DNA of 64,000 nt from Gentiana macrophylla (GCA_026214975.1 CM047806.1:98417811-98481810), one strand, 5' to 3'. Counted from the stretch's first letter, positions 36,986 through 48,640 are shown. The notes: generated by a model from the letters alone, not told the origin. Translations and numbers: made by a program.

Positions 36986-37193
36986 TGTTAGAATATATTG
37001 AATAAATGTAAAAGGAATGAAGTGCTATAGTGTGAACATCCTATGACGGCTAGGGTTTAATGTCTTAGGGACCAAGAATTGTATTTACTACTTTCCTTTT
37101 ATATCTTGTAAATCCCCTATATGAATGAATGGAATAAGGAGAATGAAAGTAAGTCATTCTTTCCTCTTTGTCTAATATCAATGATTTCTAACA
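36986..37193 (+). repeat. 5' LTR of element E
   Basis: TGTTAGAATATATTG...TTTCTAACA, 208 bp. Compared with the 3' copy it lacks one G (AAGGAG/AAGGGAG) and one C (TTTCCTC/TTTCCCTC). Confidence 0.93.
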
Positions 37194-37280
37194 TGGTATC
37201 GGAGCCGGTTTGAACCCTAGCCGTTCTCCTACTCGATTCTTCTCCTAAAGCGACCTGATTACGTGCAATTGCCTACTCTC

Positions 37281-38170
37281 ATGGAGTCCAAAAGCGAGAG
37301 CTCCATTACTAATATATTTTCCTCTTCCAACTCAATTTCTCCTATCATACATCGATTAAATGGAAAAAACTACATATTATGGTCCCGTTCAATAAAATTT
37401 TCTCACAGAGAAAGGGATGGATCACCATCTCACCGCCGATAAAGCGTAAAAGGAGATCCGAGGCAAATTCTCGGAAACAAGACGACGCGAGATCATGTCT
37501 TGCTTCTAAAAAAGATTGAGCCCAACATCTCACGCGTCTATGACGTTTGCAAGCGAGATTTCAACTTACAACAAGGTGATCAAACTCTCGAAGATTATTT
37601 CTCTTGATTATGAGTGCTTGTGAAGAGCGAAACATGTACCTGCCCCTTTCCGATGTGGGCGCAATGGAGCAGCGGCGTCAAAACATGGACGTCGTTCGTT
37701 TTCTGGGTGGCCTACGATCGAATTCGACCCGGTCAAAGCGCAGATTTTGGGTGGTACGGAGTTACCCACCTTATCGAGGCATTCTCAAGGCTTCAACGAG
37801 CATCGCAGCAGACTTTCCCAACCCGTTACGACTTCCATTGATGAATCGAAAAAATGGCGATGCTCACTCGCGACCCAAGTCGAGGAGGTCGCGCGGCCGG
37901 AATTCTAGGGAGGTCGCGGTGGAAGGGGTGGCCGGTCAGGCCGTGGTCGTGGGGATCGGAAGTGCGATCACCGCGGTCGGACCAACCATTTTATCGATCG
38001 AGTGCTATGAACTCCATGGCTACCCTCCTCCATGGCCAATCACGCCGCCGCGCAATGTACCGAGAATAGCGGCACTAGTACGTCGGATGGTTTGCTTCCG
38101 ACTCCATCGTGGTCAATCGCCAATCTTGTGAAGATAGATGAGCCGACCTGCGCCGCCTCCTATCTACTCG
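37281..38170 (+). pseudogene. Gag of Copia element E
   Basis: ATG 37281 starts MESKSESSITNIFSSSNSIS. It continues with the Copia gag word LNGKNYILWSRSIK and later, in other frames, with PTLSRHSQGFNEHRSR-like and Gly/Arg-rich (GGRGGRGGRSGRGRG) blocks. No intact CCHC knuckle is left in one frame. Several frame shifts and a stop near 37441 break it. The ATG sits 88 bp after the LTR end, as expected. Confidence 0.7.
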
Positions 38171-38171
38171 G

Positions 38172-39053
38172 TCAAACCCTTGGATCTTTGACTCCGGGGC
38201 AACCGAACATATGACTGGTCTGTCTCAATCTATTTTTAATTATCAGCCTTTATCTTCTCATCGTTATGTTACTTTAGCTAATGGATCTAAATCCCAAATC
38301 TCTGGTGTTGGTGATATTATTTTAAATGACACCATCACATTAACTAAAGTTCTTCACGTGCCCGGTTTCCCTTATAATCTCCTTTCTATCACTAAACTCA
38401 CCCGTGATCTAAATTGTTCGGTTATTTTTTCTCCCACTTCGTGTGTTTTGCAGGATCTTCAGACGCGGAGGACGATTGGTACGGGTCGTGAACAAGGTGG
38501 CCTCTACTACTTCGATGTCCCTTCTGATCAGTCCCATGCCTTACATGTTGATTCTATGACTTGGCACTGCCGGCTTGGTCACACACCTTTACCAATCCTA
38601 CAAAAACAAATTACCAGTATTTCTTCATTAGATTCTTGTGACACGTGTCACCTTAGTAAGCATCACCGTACTTCTTTTAAGCATAATTCAAATAACCGGA
38701 GAGAGACTCCGTTTGAGTTGGTCCATTCCGATATATGGGGACCTTTTCGTGTTGCATCAAATAAATTTCATTATTTTCTTACTTTTGTGGATGATTTTTC
38801 GCGTATGACATGGATTTATTTAATGAAAGATCGTGCCGATATTATCTCATGCTTCCAACTATTTCAGAAAGAAATTCAGACTCAGTTTAATTGTGCTATT
38901 CGTTGTGTTCGCAGTGATAATGCTCAAGAGTATAAAACTCGATTTTCTCAATTTTTGTCTAATCTCGGCATAATTCACCAAACTTTCGTGCTCTCACACC
39001 CCACAACAAAATGGAGTGGCGGAACGAAAAAAATCGCCACCTTATCGATGTAG
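38172..39053 (+). CDS. Copia protease end, GAG-pre-integrase and integrase core of element E
   Basis: The frame contains the protease active site WIFDSGATEHMTG at 38181-38219. GAG-pre-integrase follows, with its zinc ligands (WHCRLGHT ... CDTCHLSKHHR, about 38564-38670). The first two thirds of the DDE integrase come next (LVHSDIWGPF, FVDDFSRMTWIYLMK, CVRSDNAQEY). The expected catalytic-Glu block ('QQNG.AERKN') lies at 39000-39035 but is in a shifted frame: the given frame reads TTKWSGGTKK, so the ORF ends at 39053. One or two bases near 39000 separate it from the family consensus. Confidence 0.85.
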   Translation, partial: SNPWIFDSGATEHMTGLSQSIFNYQPLSSHRYVTLANGSKSQISGVGDIILNDTITLTKVLHVPGFPYNLLSITKLTRDLNCSVIFSPTSCVLQDLQTRRTIGTGREQGGLYYFDVPSDQSHALHVDSMTWHCRLGHTPLPILQKQITSISSLDSCDTCHLSKHHRTSFKHNSNNRRETPFELVHSDIWGPFRVASNKFHYFLTFVDDFSRMTWIYLMKDRADIISCFQLFQKEIQTQFNCAIRCVRSDNAQEYKTRFSQFLSNLGIIHQTFVLSHPTTKWSGGTKKIATLSM

Positions 39054-40180
39054 CTCAGACTCACAATGCTCCACATGCATGTTCCCAAGCATTTTTGGAG
39101 TGATGCTGTTCTGACTTCATGTTTCCTTATCAATCGCATGCCTACCAAAAATCTTCAAGGTGCCTCCCCTTTCTCTCTTCTTTTTCCTACCCTAACACCT
39201 TATCCCCTCCCACCACGTATCTTTGGTTGTGTTAGTTATGTCCAAAACCTTGGACCAGCTACGACAAATTTGACCTCGTGCTACAAAATGTATTTTCTTG
39301 GGTTATTCCGCACTCGAGAAAGGTTACATTTGCTACAACCCTATTCTACGCCGCTATTTCGTTAGTGCTGATGTCACCTTTGATGAGAGTCGGTCTTATT
39401 ACTCCCAACCTTTAAATGACCCTAACTTCCTCGAGCCTATCCCTAGCAACACCTCTTCTTCTAGCTCTCCCTCTCCCAAACACCGATGATGTCCTTCTTG
39501 ACCGTCCTCCTATCACGCAAGTTTACCATCGCCGTCGTCGCGACCCGGTCGTCTCCTCCACTTCTGAAGATCCTGCTTCATCCGACCTTCCTATTGCTCT
39601 CCGAAAAAGTTCTCGGACATGTGTTACCCAGCATCCTATTGGTAACTTTGTATCCTATAAACAGTTATCCCCTGCATATTCAGCTTTCCTTACTAATGTT
39701 TCCCGAGTTTCTGTTCCTCGCACTTTGCAGGATGCTCTATCTGATCGTGATTGGCGGTTGGCTATGCAAGCAGAGATGGAAGCACTCCACTCTAATCGTA
39801 CTTGGGAGATGGTTCCACTCCCCCCCGGTAAGAACCGTTGGTTGCAAATGGGTTTACACTATTAAACGTAATCCAGACGGGTCGGTGGCTCGTTATAAAG
39901 CCCGGTTGGTCGCAAAAGGGTACACGCAAACATATGGAGTTGATTATGATGAGACATTTTCCCCCGTCGCTAAATTCCCCTCTATTCGAATATTGATTTC
40001 CCTTGCTGCTAACAATAATTGGCCTCTCTTTCAATTAGATGTGAAAAATGCTTTCCTTCATGGGGATCTCGCACGATGAGATCTATATGGAGCAACCTCC
40101 GGGTTTGTTGCTCGTGGGGAGTGTTCTAGGATGGTTTGCGAGTTAAAGAAATCACTATATGGACTTAAGCGAGTCTCCTC
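39054..40180 (+). pseudogene. Integrase C-terminus and N-terminal half of RT, element E
   Basis: Three overlapping frames. 39066-39365 begins MLHMHVPKHFWSDAVLTSCFLINRMP (integrase end). 39416-39865 is the Ser/Pro-rich linker followed by RT start ([30 protein letters not shown]). 39486-40079 carries [30 protein letters not shown] and [12 protein letters not shown]. The break at 40070-40078 is a single extra base (GCACGATGAG where GCAGATGAG would keep frame). Confidence 0.8.
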
Positions 40181-41233
40181 GTGCCTGGTTTGGAAAATTC
40201 TCGAAGTGGTTCAAGAGTTTGGTCTCAAACAATGCCGACCGATCACTCGGTTTTCTTTATGCATACAAAACTTGGTTGCGTGTATCTGATTGTCTATGTA
40301 GATGATATTGTCCTTACAGGTAACGATGTGGAAGCAATATCCAATCTGAAGACGTTTCTTGGAAAAAAGTTCCAAACTAAAGATTTGGGCAAACTCCGTT
40401 ATTTTCTTGGTGTGGAAGTGGCTCGCTCTCAACGAGGCATAGTTTTGTGCCAACGAAAATATGTGTTGGATTTACTGTCAGAAGTAGGAATGCTTGGAGG
40501 AAGACCAGTTGACACTCCTATGGACCCTAATGTGAAGCTTCAAAAGATGATGGGCGCTTGTTTGATTCACCTCGCGGTATCGCCGACTTGTTGGCAAGCT
40601 CAATTATCTAACCATCACTAGGCGGACATTTCATATGCGAGAAGCGTGGTCAGCCAATTCTTGGAATGTCCACGAGTGCCACATTGGGAAGCATTGGTTC
40701 GAATTATCAGATATTTAAAACAAGCACCAGGGCTTGGATTGATTTATCGGGCCAATAAGCACTTACGGTTAGAAGGATATCTGATGATCTTGATTGGGCA
40801 AGTTCACCATCGGATAGAAGATCTACAACCTGGTTATTGTACTTTCTTTCGGGGAAACCTAGTTACATGGAAAAGCAAGAAGCAATCAGTGGTGGCCCGA
40901 TCAAGTGCTGAAGCAGAGTATAGGGCTATGGCTCACACATGTAGTGAGTTAACTTGGATTCGTTATTTTCTTGGAGAAATTGGCATCATGGTTAATCTTC
41001 CTATTCCACTCTACTGTGATAACCAAGCAGCCATACACATTGCGACAAATCCGGTATTCCATGAGCGCACAAAACATATTGAGGTAGATTGCCACTTTGT
41101 ACGTGACAAGATTACTGCCAAAGAGATTTATACGCCTTATGTGAAGACAAAGCGATCAACTTGCGGATGTGTTCACCAAAGCTTTAGCTGGGACTCATTT
41201 GACACGATTTCGTTCCAAGTTAGCTATGTATGA
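40181..41233 (+). pseudogene. RT catalytic part and RNase H of element E
   Basis: 40181-40621 contains the catalytic motif VYVDDIVLTGND and the KFQTKDLGKLRYFLGVEVARS block, then breaks at about 40560 (LIHLAVSPTCWQAQ replaces the usual 'RYRRLVGKL'). 40646-41233 contains RNase H: VTWKSKKQSVVARSSAEAEYRAMA, LYCDNQAAIHIA, HERTKHIEVDCHFVRDK. Beyond that the expected end ('QLADVFTKAL') is visible at 41150-41200 one base out of frame. Confidence 0.85.
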
Positions 41234-41259
41234 TATCCATAAGCCAACTTGAGGGGGAG

Positions 41260-41469
41260 TGTTAGAATATATTGAATAAATGTAAAAGGAATGAAGTGCT
41301 ATAGTGTGAACATCCTATGACGGCTAGGGTTTAATGTCTTAGGGACCAAGAATTGTATTTACTACTTTCCTTTTATATCTTGTAAATCCCCTATATGAAT
41401 GAATGGAATAAGGGAGAATGAAAGTAAGTCATTCTTTCCCTCTTTGTCTAATATCAATGATTTCTAACA
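41260..41469 (+). repeat. 3' LTR of element E
   Basis: 210 bp, TGTTAGAATATATTG...TTTCTAACA, after the polypurine tract at 41249-41259 and before the target duplication TCAAG. Confidence 0.93.
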
Positions 41470-41474
41470 TCAAG

Positions 41475-42656
41475 GAACGTCATCAGTCCATCTGGAGGTA
41501 TGCAAATAGAATGGAATGGCTCCCACTTCAAAGAAAATAAGTCACATGATGCTGTTGTTCAGTATCTTACATTGATGGTGTCAAAAAAAGTTCATAATTG
41601 GAACTAATCAATGAGGCTCTTATAGCAGATGAGCTTGAGCATATGTATATGAAGGAAAAGATTCATGATTGCTATATAATTGTGCCATCTTTTATTGAGA
41701 AATTGGATAGTTTCATGTCGCATGGTGGAAAGCTCGATTTCTATGGTATAGGAAAAGAGTACTTGGAACGTCTCCCGATTGAGGGCTGGGACGAAGCTTT
41801 CTGCAAGATAATTATTTCTTCGGTTGGTGGAGTTACTCAGGCAATGCAGATGGCAGACAGTATGGCTGTATTTCAGCATGTTAGTGATTTCTTTTCCTTT
41901 CATGTTACTCAAGTCTCACGAATCCCTTCAAGAATGGCACAAAGAGGGAGGAAACATTTTCCTCTAACAAAAGCTTGTGATGCAGCCAAAGGAGTTCTCT
42001 GTGGAATGTTTAAGCAAAAGGTTTGTGGAAATTTCAAATCAACAAATAGTGTGCAGGACATGGAAGTTAATCTTTATTTTAATGATTATGGATTAGCAAG
42101 GTCTGATAACAACAGAGAAGAGGGGACTGAGAATTGCCATCCTAACTCTCCTACTATCAAATGGATGCCACAGTTTGATGAGAAGAAATGCCTTGAGGTA
42201 AAGGACCTTTTGATTTGCAATGCAACTTTAGTTGAAAAAATAGTTGGACACAGCATAATTGGTCTTTTTCACTCTTTGGGCTGCCTGCTTTACAATCTTC
42301 AACCCTTATTGCACAATCTACCTAGAATGCATGTTCCGACCGCGAAGTTTCCATTTGATCCTGGTAAGACGATTTATTATAGGGAGGTGATGGATTATGC
42401 AATGAACTGCTATGAACAGGCAACTAAGGGCCATTCAACATTCAAGTTATGGGCGCACTTTTGGGCCGTTGCAATTTCTTCACTTTTGGGTGCTGCGTAC
42501 AAGAATGGACAGTCTAAAGGAGTGCCAAGATTGTTCCATAAGGTGGTGAATGGCCTTGATCCACCAATGGATGTTGACGATGATGGAAAGCTTATGAGGT
42601 CTCAATTATTTTTACGAGTTCGCTTGGGACGAGCTTTTTTGTGTAGGGGATGGAGA
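41475..42656 (+). pseudogene. Unidentified, non-retroviral coding sequence inside element D, part 2
   Basis: With E and one TCAAG removed, the frame from 36699-36985 continues without a break into 41475 (NVISPSGGMQIEWNGSHFK). It stops at about 41606, and after one frame change an open frame of 353 codons runs from 41598 to the right LTR. Conserved-looking words: EHMYMKEKIHDCYIIVP, KLDFYGIGKEYLERL, SRIPSRMAQRGRKHFPLTK, KLWAHFWAVAISSLLGAAYK. There is no low complexity and no retroviral motif. The last codons run into the polypurine-like GGGGATGGAGA and the LTR. I cannot name the family. More than 1 kb of exon-like sequence without introns suggests cDNA origin. Confidence 0.55.
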
Positions 42657-42882
42657 TGATGTAGCACATCAAAATAGTAAAGAGTCTTTTTATTATGTTT
42701 TTGGCTTTTAAGGGTAGGTTGAACCTAGTTGGGATTTTTAACTTATAAATATATCCTAAGTCCCTAAGTTGAAAGATAGGATGTAACCTTGAATATTGAA
42801 TCATCTTTCTCATTTGAGAATGGTATTATCTTTGAGCTTGGATTAGCTCGTATTAATCCGTTATTGTAGATCTTCTACATCA
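42657..42882 (+). repeat. Right LTR of element D
   Basis: 226 bp, TGATGTAG...CTACATCA, about 20 bp shorter than the left LTR and with scattered substitutions. ATGGA (42883-42887) follows, then the RT of element A resumes. Confidence 0.9.
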
Positions 42883-42887
42883 ATGGA

Positions 42888-43640
42888 GATCTACAGATAC
42901 ATGAGTCAGTAGATGTTTTTATTGTCTAAGCAGGGCTATATTCGGAAGATATTGGCCAGATTTGGCATTTCAGTTGCCAAGCCAATAGATACTCCAGTGG
43001 CATCAAATGTTCATCTATATGTTTATGCTTCACAATCAGCTGAAGGGAATGAGTACATGCCAAAAGTTTCTTATGCTAGCACAGCAGGTAGTCTGATGTT
43101 TGTCATGGTCTGCACTAAGACTGGTCTGGCTCAGGCATTTAGTGTTCAGTATTTTATTCCTCAACATGGAAAAGAACACTGGAAAGCTATTAATGGGATG
43201 TTTAGGTGCCTTAGGGGTACAGCAGATGTTGGTCACATTTATGTAGGTCATACTCAGTGTTTGGTCACAAGGTTTTGTGATTCTGATTATGCAGGAGGTG
43301 TGGACTGCAAAAAGTCAATTACTGGTTATGTTTTCACTTTGGGAGCCTCTAGAGTAAGTTGGAAGGCAACTATAAGTGGCACCATCAACCACTGAGGCAG
43401 AATTCATGGCACTTACAGAGGCAACCAATGAGGGAATCTGGTTGAAGGGACTAGTCAGTGATTTGGGTTTACATCAGGATCAAGTTGAATTATATTGTGA
43501 CAGATTGAGTGCAATATGTTTAGCTAAGGATCAGGTTCATCATGGGAGAACCAAGCATATTGATGTGAGGCGTCATTTTCTGAGAAATGAGAAGAGAATC
43601 CAAGTGAGCAAGATCAGCAGTCGTTAAAAGTTTGTTGATA
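42888..43640 (+). pseudogene. RT C-terminus and RNase H of element A
   Basis: Frame 42913-43395 reads QGYIRKILARFGIS, PIDTPVASNVHL, YASTAGSLMF and then RNase H (FCDSDYAGGVDCKKSITGYVFTLG). The frame changes near 43378 and continues in 43376-43627 with STTEAEFMALTEATNEGIWLK, LYCDRLSAICLA (the usual DN is DR here) and GRTKHIDVRRHFLRNEK. It is the direct continuation of the segment ending at 12585. A loss of the Asn after the catalytic Asp and frame breaks make it inactive. Confidence 0.8.
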
Positions 43641-44057
43641 TGCTCACCAAGTATGTTCAGAAATGCAAGTTTCAAGTGTGTCTGGATTTGCTCAACATCC
43701 GGAGATGTTAATCTGAATCAATAAGACTTAGCTAAGGTAATATTCGGTTGAAGCACTCAAAGGGGAAGTCTAGTACTATGTACATCTGGCATTGACAAAT
43801 GCATCTGGTTATGCAGTCTGTTTGAACGAGAATTCAAGTCATCATGGAGATTTGTTAGTCAAATGTGACTTTATCTCTGCATTTGAATCTAGAAGAGCTG
43901 AAGTCTGGGAAGTTCAGCTGAGTGATGATCAGCTGAGCTGAAGTGTTTAAGTCTGGGAGGTTAGCTGAGTTGATGTTCAGCTAAGTTCCATGGTCAGCCG
44001 AGTAGTCGGATGAGTCTGTTGAACATGTATGTGTTAGCTCAACGCTTGAGTTTGATT

Positions 44058-44605
44058 TGTCGAGAAGGTGACTTAAACTCTACATCTGGTGGAACCAATC
44101 GAAGACTCACCGGTGTGTGATGGACAAATGAGAAGTGTATTCAATTCATGCATCAAGTAGGGTGGAGTCTATCGAGGCTTCAAAGCCAGGTGACTATCGG
44201 CAGGTGTTAGTCTGGCCTTTGAGTACTTTGAATACAAAGACGAGGTCCCACATCATCTAGCTAATTCTGTTATGTGATGACTATCTACAGTGTCATTAAA
44301 AGGAGGACACGTGTAGGGGTATTTATGGTGCATCGAGACAAAGATTCCTTGCGGCTAGGGTTTAGGATTTGTGCCTATAAATACAATTGTTGTCTCATTA
44401 TCTCGTGTGTGTTGAAATCAGTAAAATTCAAAGTGCATAATAAAATATCTCTTTTCTGCCCGTGGTTTTTTACCTCTCCCACTGAGGGGTTTTCCACGTT
44501 AAATCTGTGTTCTTCTTGTTTCTGTTTTCTCCTTTGATTGTTTATGTTTGATTGCTTCTGTTTCTATTTCTTGCATCTGAAGTTATCTCCATCCGTTTTA
44601 TAACA
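44058..44605 (+). repeat. 5' LTR of element C
   Basis: 548 bp. It contains TATAAATA near 44376 and the R/U5 words GCATAATAAAATATC and 'cccgtggttttttacctctcccac' shared with the 3' copy. Confidence 0.9.
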
Positions 44606-44720
44606 AGTGGTATCAGAGCAAGGTTCTGGAGAAAACAATCTGTACGATCAACTTCGTCTTCACCAAGGCCTTCAGCAAGGTGCTAGGATCCGTGATAAAG
44701 TTGTGATCTTGACAAGAAAA

Positions 44721-45570
44721 GATGTCGTGAGAAACGTAAAAATCGATAAATTTACAGGAAGGAACAGTTTTGGTCTGTGGCAAATCAAGATGCGTGCACT
44801 GTTGAAACAGCAGGGTTTGTGGAATCCTTTATCTGACAAACCAAATACAGGTGCAGCAGATTATGCCAGTCTGGAAGAGAAAGCACATTCAACCATCATG
44901 TTGTGCTTATCTGATGATGTTATCACCGAGGTTCTTTGAGGAAGACACGCAGACCAAGTTGTGGAAGAAGCTTGAAAGCTCTGTATATGACCAAGTCAGC
45001 GACCAACAAGTTGTTGTTGAAACAGAGGTTGTTCGGTTTGAAGATGCATGAAGGAAAGTCGAGGGAACATCTGGACCGGTGAACACAATATTGCTTGATT
45101 TAAGGAATATTGATGTTAAAATTGAAGATGAAGATGCAAATTACTAATCATGTTGGTGTCATTACCGGCATCATATGAAAACTTTGTGCGATCGTTCATA
45201 GTTGGGAAGGATACTGAGAGCTTTGGAGGATGTGAGGTCCGCCTTACATGCCGGGGAGCTTAGACACAAAGGCTGCTGGAGACAGACAAAGTCAGTTTCT
45301 TTGGGCTAGTAGCTAGCGACAATAGTGGAAAAGGATATGGGCGAGAAGAAAGAAAAGAAGTCGAGGTCCAAAGGTCCTAAGTCTCTGATGATGTCTGTAA
45401 TTATCAGAAGGAGCGGGGACATTGGAAGTCCAATTGTCCAAGGAAGAAGAAAGCAAGGAAGGCAGGCACTCGCACAAGCAGCTTTGGCTCTTGAGCAATC
45501 GATGAGGATCTCGCTTCTAGTTGCAGGAGATTCTACACACCACAATGATGTGTGGATACTTGATTCTGGA
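44721..45570 (+). pseudogene. Gag and start of protease, element C
   Basis: ORF 44607-44939 contains VKIDKFTGRNSFGLWQIKMRALLKQQGLW, the same gag opening as element A. After a shift the central part follows (TKLWKKLESSVYD, near 44955), then a degraded knuckle region near 45400-45440 (RSGDIGSPIVQGRRKQ reads the knuckle in a shifted frame). The protease active site DVWILDSGASYHICPN lies at 45550-45597, intact in this copy. Confidence 0.78.
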
Positions 45571-46870
45571 GCATCCTACCATATTTGTCCAAACAGAGTG
45601 GTTTTCTACTTATGAGCGAGATAGATGGTGGTCAAATCTATATGGCCAACAAAGCAAGTGTCAGTAAAGTTTGTGGAATTGGCTCGGTAAAGTTAAGGAC
45701 AGAGGATGGTAAATTTTGTACACCGAGAGATGTAAGACATGTTCCCACAGATGACCAAGAATTTGGTATCTCTTAGTCTACCTGGAAACAAGGGTTCAAT
45801 TTCAAGGGTGAAGGTGGACGGTGATTGTCTTCAAAGATTCGATTGTAGTCCTCAAAGGCATCAAGAGGGAACCTTGTATATATTACAAGGATCTCATCAG
45901 ATCTGCATCGCTTCGCCTTTATTGCATCCTCGCTAGATTCACCGGCCTCTCAGAGACTCAGACTTCAGGTGTGGCACATGAGACTTGGTCACATGGGTGA
46001 AAAGGGTATGCGATTCTTTCTTCAAAGAGTTTTCTTGGGGATATAAGGTCAAGAACTGGACTTTTGTGAACATTGTGTGTTTGGGAAGTTGCACCAAGTA
46101 AGTTCTCACAGGTTGCACAACACAAAGGCATCACTTGATTATATCCATTCAGATCGCTTTGGGTCCATCAAAAGTTGAGTCATTGGGTGGTCACAGATAT
46201 TTTGTGTCATTCATAGATGACTATTCAAGGATGACTTGGGTGGTGATGATGAAGAACAAAAGTGATGCATTCAAGAACTTCAAGCAAAGTGGAAGGCCCT
46301 AGTGGAGAATCAGTTAGGCAAGAAAATCAAGAAGCTTCGCATGAGATAATGGTGCGGAATTACTGGACGGATTTTGATTCATTTTGTGCGGTGAGGTATT
46401 GCCGGACATCATCGTAAGGAATACACCTCGCCAGAATGGTGTAGTTTGAAAGGATGAATCAAACTCTTCGGAGAGAGGCAAGATGTATGCTTTCTCAAAT
46501 TTGGTTTATCAAGGAGATTTTGGGCGTAGTTGTTAAGATGACTTGCTACTTAATCAACAGGAGTCCTCACACAGAATCAATCTCAAGACACCATTTGAGA
46601 TGTGGTCAGGCAAGCCCGCCGACTACTCGATTCTAAGGGTTTTGGAAGCACTGACTTACTATCATGTTAGTGAAGGAAGTTGGAGCCAAGAGCCAAGAAG
46701 GGAGTGTTTGTGGGGTATGGTGATGGAGTAAAGGATATAGAATTTGGTCATCGCAGAGTCCGAGTAATCCTCGGCGAGGACGTTGTGTTTGATGAAAATT
46801 CTATGTTAAACTCATCATGGAGAGGTCTCATGAGTGTCAAAACCGATCTTTGAATCGATAGTGTTGAGAA
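45571..46870 (+). pseudogene. Protease, GAG-pre-integrase and integrase of element C
   Basis: Fragments in rotating frames follow the order seen in element A: GGQIYMANKASVSKVCGIGSVKL (protease), LRLGHMGEKGM-type GAG-pre-integrase near 45975, CEHCVFGKL near 46065, FIDDYSRMTWVVMMKNKSDAF near 46210, GVV/ERMNQTLR near 46440 and the integrase tail with FEMWSGKPADYS near 46590. No frame stays open for more than about 75 codons. Confidence 0.7.
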
Positions 46871-48000
46871 ACAGGTGGAGCTTCAGTGGAGTCCATTGAT
46901 ATGCAACAATCGGTGGATCCAAATCAACACTATCTTGATCTGGATAATGAACGAGAATCCGATCAAGCCGATCTCTTTGAGACCTCAAGAGGCGTCATAC
47001 AAACATTGATCAACAGAGTCTACCGCCAGTGGCCTAGAAGATCTAATGTTGGGATACCTCCAAGGAGATATGGATATGATGATTTGGTGGATATGCACTC
47101 CAAGTTGTGAAGAAGTAGAGGTTCTTCGAACCTACTACTTACAGGGGAAGCTTGATGACATGTATGAAGCATCTCGGTGGCATGCAACCATGGGAGATGA
47201 AATGGAGTCATTATTGAAGAATCGGACTTGGGAATTGGTCAAGCGACCCTCACCGACAAGGGGTTGTGACTTGTAAATGGATCTTCAAGAAAAGGAAGGA
47301 ATAACAAAGCGCGTAAGGGTCGGGTATAAGGCACGTTTGGTTGCAAGAGGATTCGATCAAAAGGAAGGGGTTGACTTTGATGAAATATTTTCACCAAAGG
47401 GTCGGACACACTTCAATCGTGGTGTTACTAGCAATGGTGGCACAAGCAGATCTGGAACTTGAGCAATTAGATGTGAAAACTGCTTTTTACATGGTGAGGT
47501 GGATAAGGAGATATACATGACACACTGAGGGTTTCAAGTTCCTGGCAAAGAAAACTATGTTTGCAAGTTGAAGAAATCATTGTATGGTTTGAAGCAAGCT
47601 CCAAGGCGAGTGGTATAAAAGGTTTGATGATTTCATGCTTCAAAGAGGTTATAAGAAGTCCATATGATCATTGTGTTTACTACATCTCTTTGAAAGATGG
47701 ATCATATATCTATCTTGTCCTGTATGTGGATGACATCCGATAGGCTGCATGACAAGGAAGTCCGATGTTCAAAATCAAGAACCTTCAAAGGTCTTGAATT
47801 TGAAATGAAGGATTTGGGTCCGCCAAGAAAATCTTGGGGATGGAGATCGGAGAGATAGAAGTCGGAAGAAGTTGTTCTTGTCTCAAAGCAGGTTATGTGC
47901 GTAAGATATTGGCCAAGTTTGGGATGTCTCACGCAAAACCAATAGATACTCCTATGGCATCAAATGTTCATTTGTCTCATTTATGCTTCACGATCACCAA
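46871..48000 (+). pseudogene. Reverse transcriptase of element C
   Basis: Recognisable blocks: DDMYEASRWHATMGDEMESLLKNRTWELV (ORF 47046-47276), YKARLVARGFDQKEGVDFDEIFSP (47277-47462), the [14 protein letters not shown] block near 47570, and the catalytic YLVLYVDD at about 47715-47740 followed by a broken frame. The thumb block (KAGYVRKILAKFGMSHAKPIDTPMASN) is in ORF 47834-48034. Confidence 0.75.
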
Positions 48001-48640
48001 GAGAAGGAGTATATGTCAAAGTTCCCTATGCTAGTGCGGTTGGCGATCGATGTATGCCATGGTATGCACCAGCCCGATCCGCTCAGGCAATCGGTGTTGT
48101 CGCAGGTTTATGGCTCAACCTGGAAAGGAACACCGAAAGTCGTTAAAAGGATATTCAGTACCGAGAGGTGGTGATGTTGGTCTCATTTATGGTGGTGATA
48201 TCGGTCTGGTCACGGAGTTCTCGTGATCTTGATTTTGCAGTGATGTTGATGTAGAAAATCAATGACCGTTATGTGTTTACATTGGGAAATGCGCGGTGGT
48301 CAATTTGAAAGCTACTCTTCAGGCTCTGAGAGCCTTATCAACCATCAAGCAGTAATATATGGCTCTTCAAGCAAAGCGATTAAGGAGGTGTCCGTTGAAG
48401 GGCTAGTCAATGATTTGGGGTTGCATCGAGGATCGGCCGATATATATTGTGATGATCTAAGTGCAATATGTTTAGCCAAGGATCAGTTCATCATGAGAGA
48501 ACCAAGCATATTGATGTTAGGTATCATTTTCTGAGAAATGAGAAGAGGGTTGTAGTGAAGAAGATTGGCACAAAGGAGAATCCTGCTGATATGTTCACTA
48601 AACCAGTTCAACAGAGTAAGTTCCAGCTTTGCCTGGACTT
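48001..48640 (+). pseudogene. RNase H of element C
   Basis: ORF 48262-48534 ends with LVNDLGLHRGSADIYCDDLSAICLAKDQF. ORF 48468-48800 carries HHERTKHIDVRYHFLRNEKR and the usual end ENPADMFTKPVQQSKFQLCLDLLNI. The first RNase H acidic block is scrambled around 48190-48250. The domain is broken by at least three shifts. Confidence 0.75.

Larger units (their letters stand above)
36986..41469 (+). mobile_element. Copia retrotransposon E, inserted in the captured sequence of D
   Basis: LTRs 36986-37193 and 41260-41469 differ only by two one-base length changes in G and C runs. Flanks are TCAAG (36981-36985 and 41470-41474). A primer site TGGTATCGGAGCC follows the 5' LTR and a polypurine tract (GAGGGGGAG) precedes the 3' LTR. 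Gag, protease, integrase, RT and RNase H follow in Copia order but with several frame breaks. Almost identical LTRs mark it as one of the most recent insertions of the window, with F. Confidence 0.93.
12586..42882 (+). mobile_element. Element D: short-LTR, gag-only retrotransposon carrying extra coding sequence
   Basis: LTRs of 247 bp (12586-12832) and 226 bp (42657-42882) begin TGATGTAG and end CTACATCA, perfect 8-bp inverted ends. The whole is flanked by ATGGA (12581-12585 and 42883-42887) in the RT of element A. After the left LTR comes a primer-like TTGGTGGCAGAGCCAGGG. With its insertions removed D's own internal sequence is only about 3.4 kb. It holds a gag-type segment (12867-13365, 35078-35100, 35551 to about 35680), then about 2.2 kb of coding-like sequence without retroviral motifs (about 35700-36985 and 41475-42656). 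No protease, integrase or RT of its own was found. This is the layout of a TR-GAG type non-autonomous element, here with possible gene capture. Confidence 0.8.

Noticed and set aside
35954..42656. Naming the captured sequence as an SMC-hinge or Dicer-related protein
   Set aside because: A vague impression only; no diagnostic motif of either family could be pointed to, so no family is assigned.
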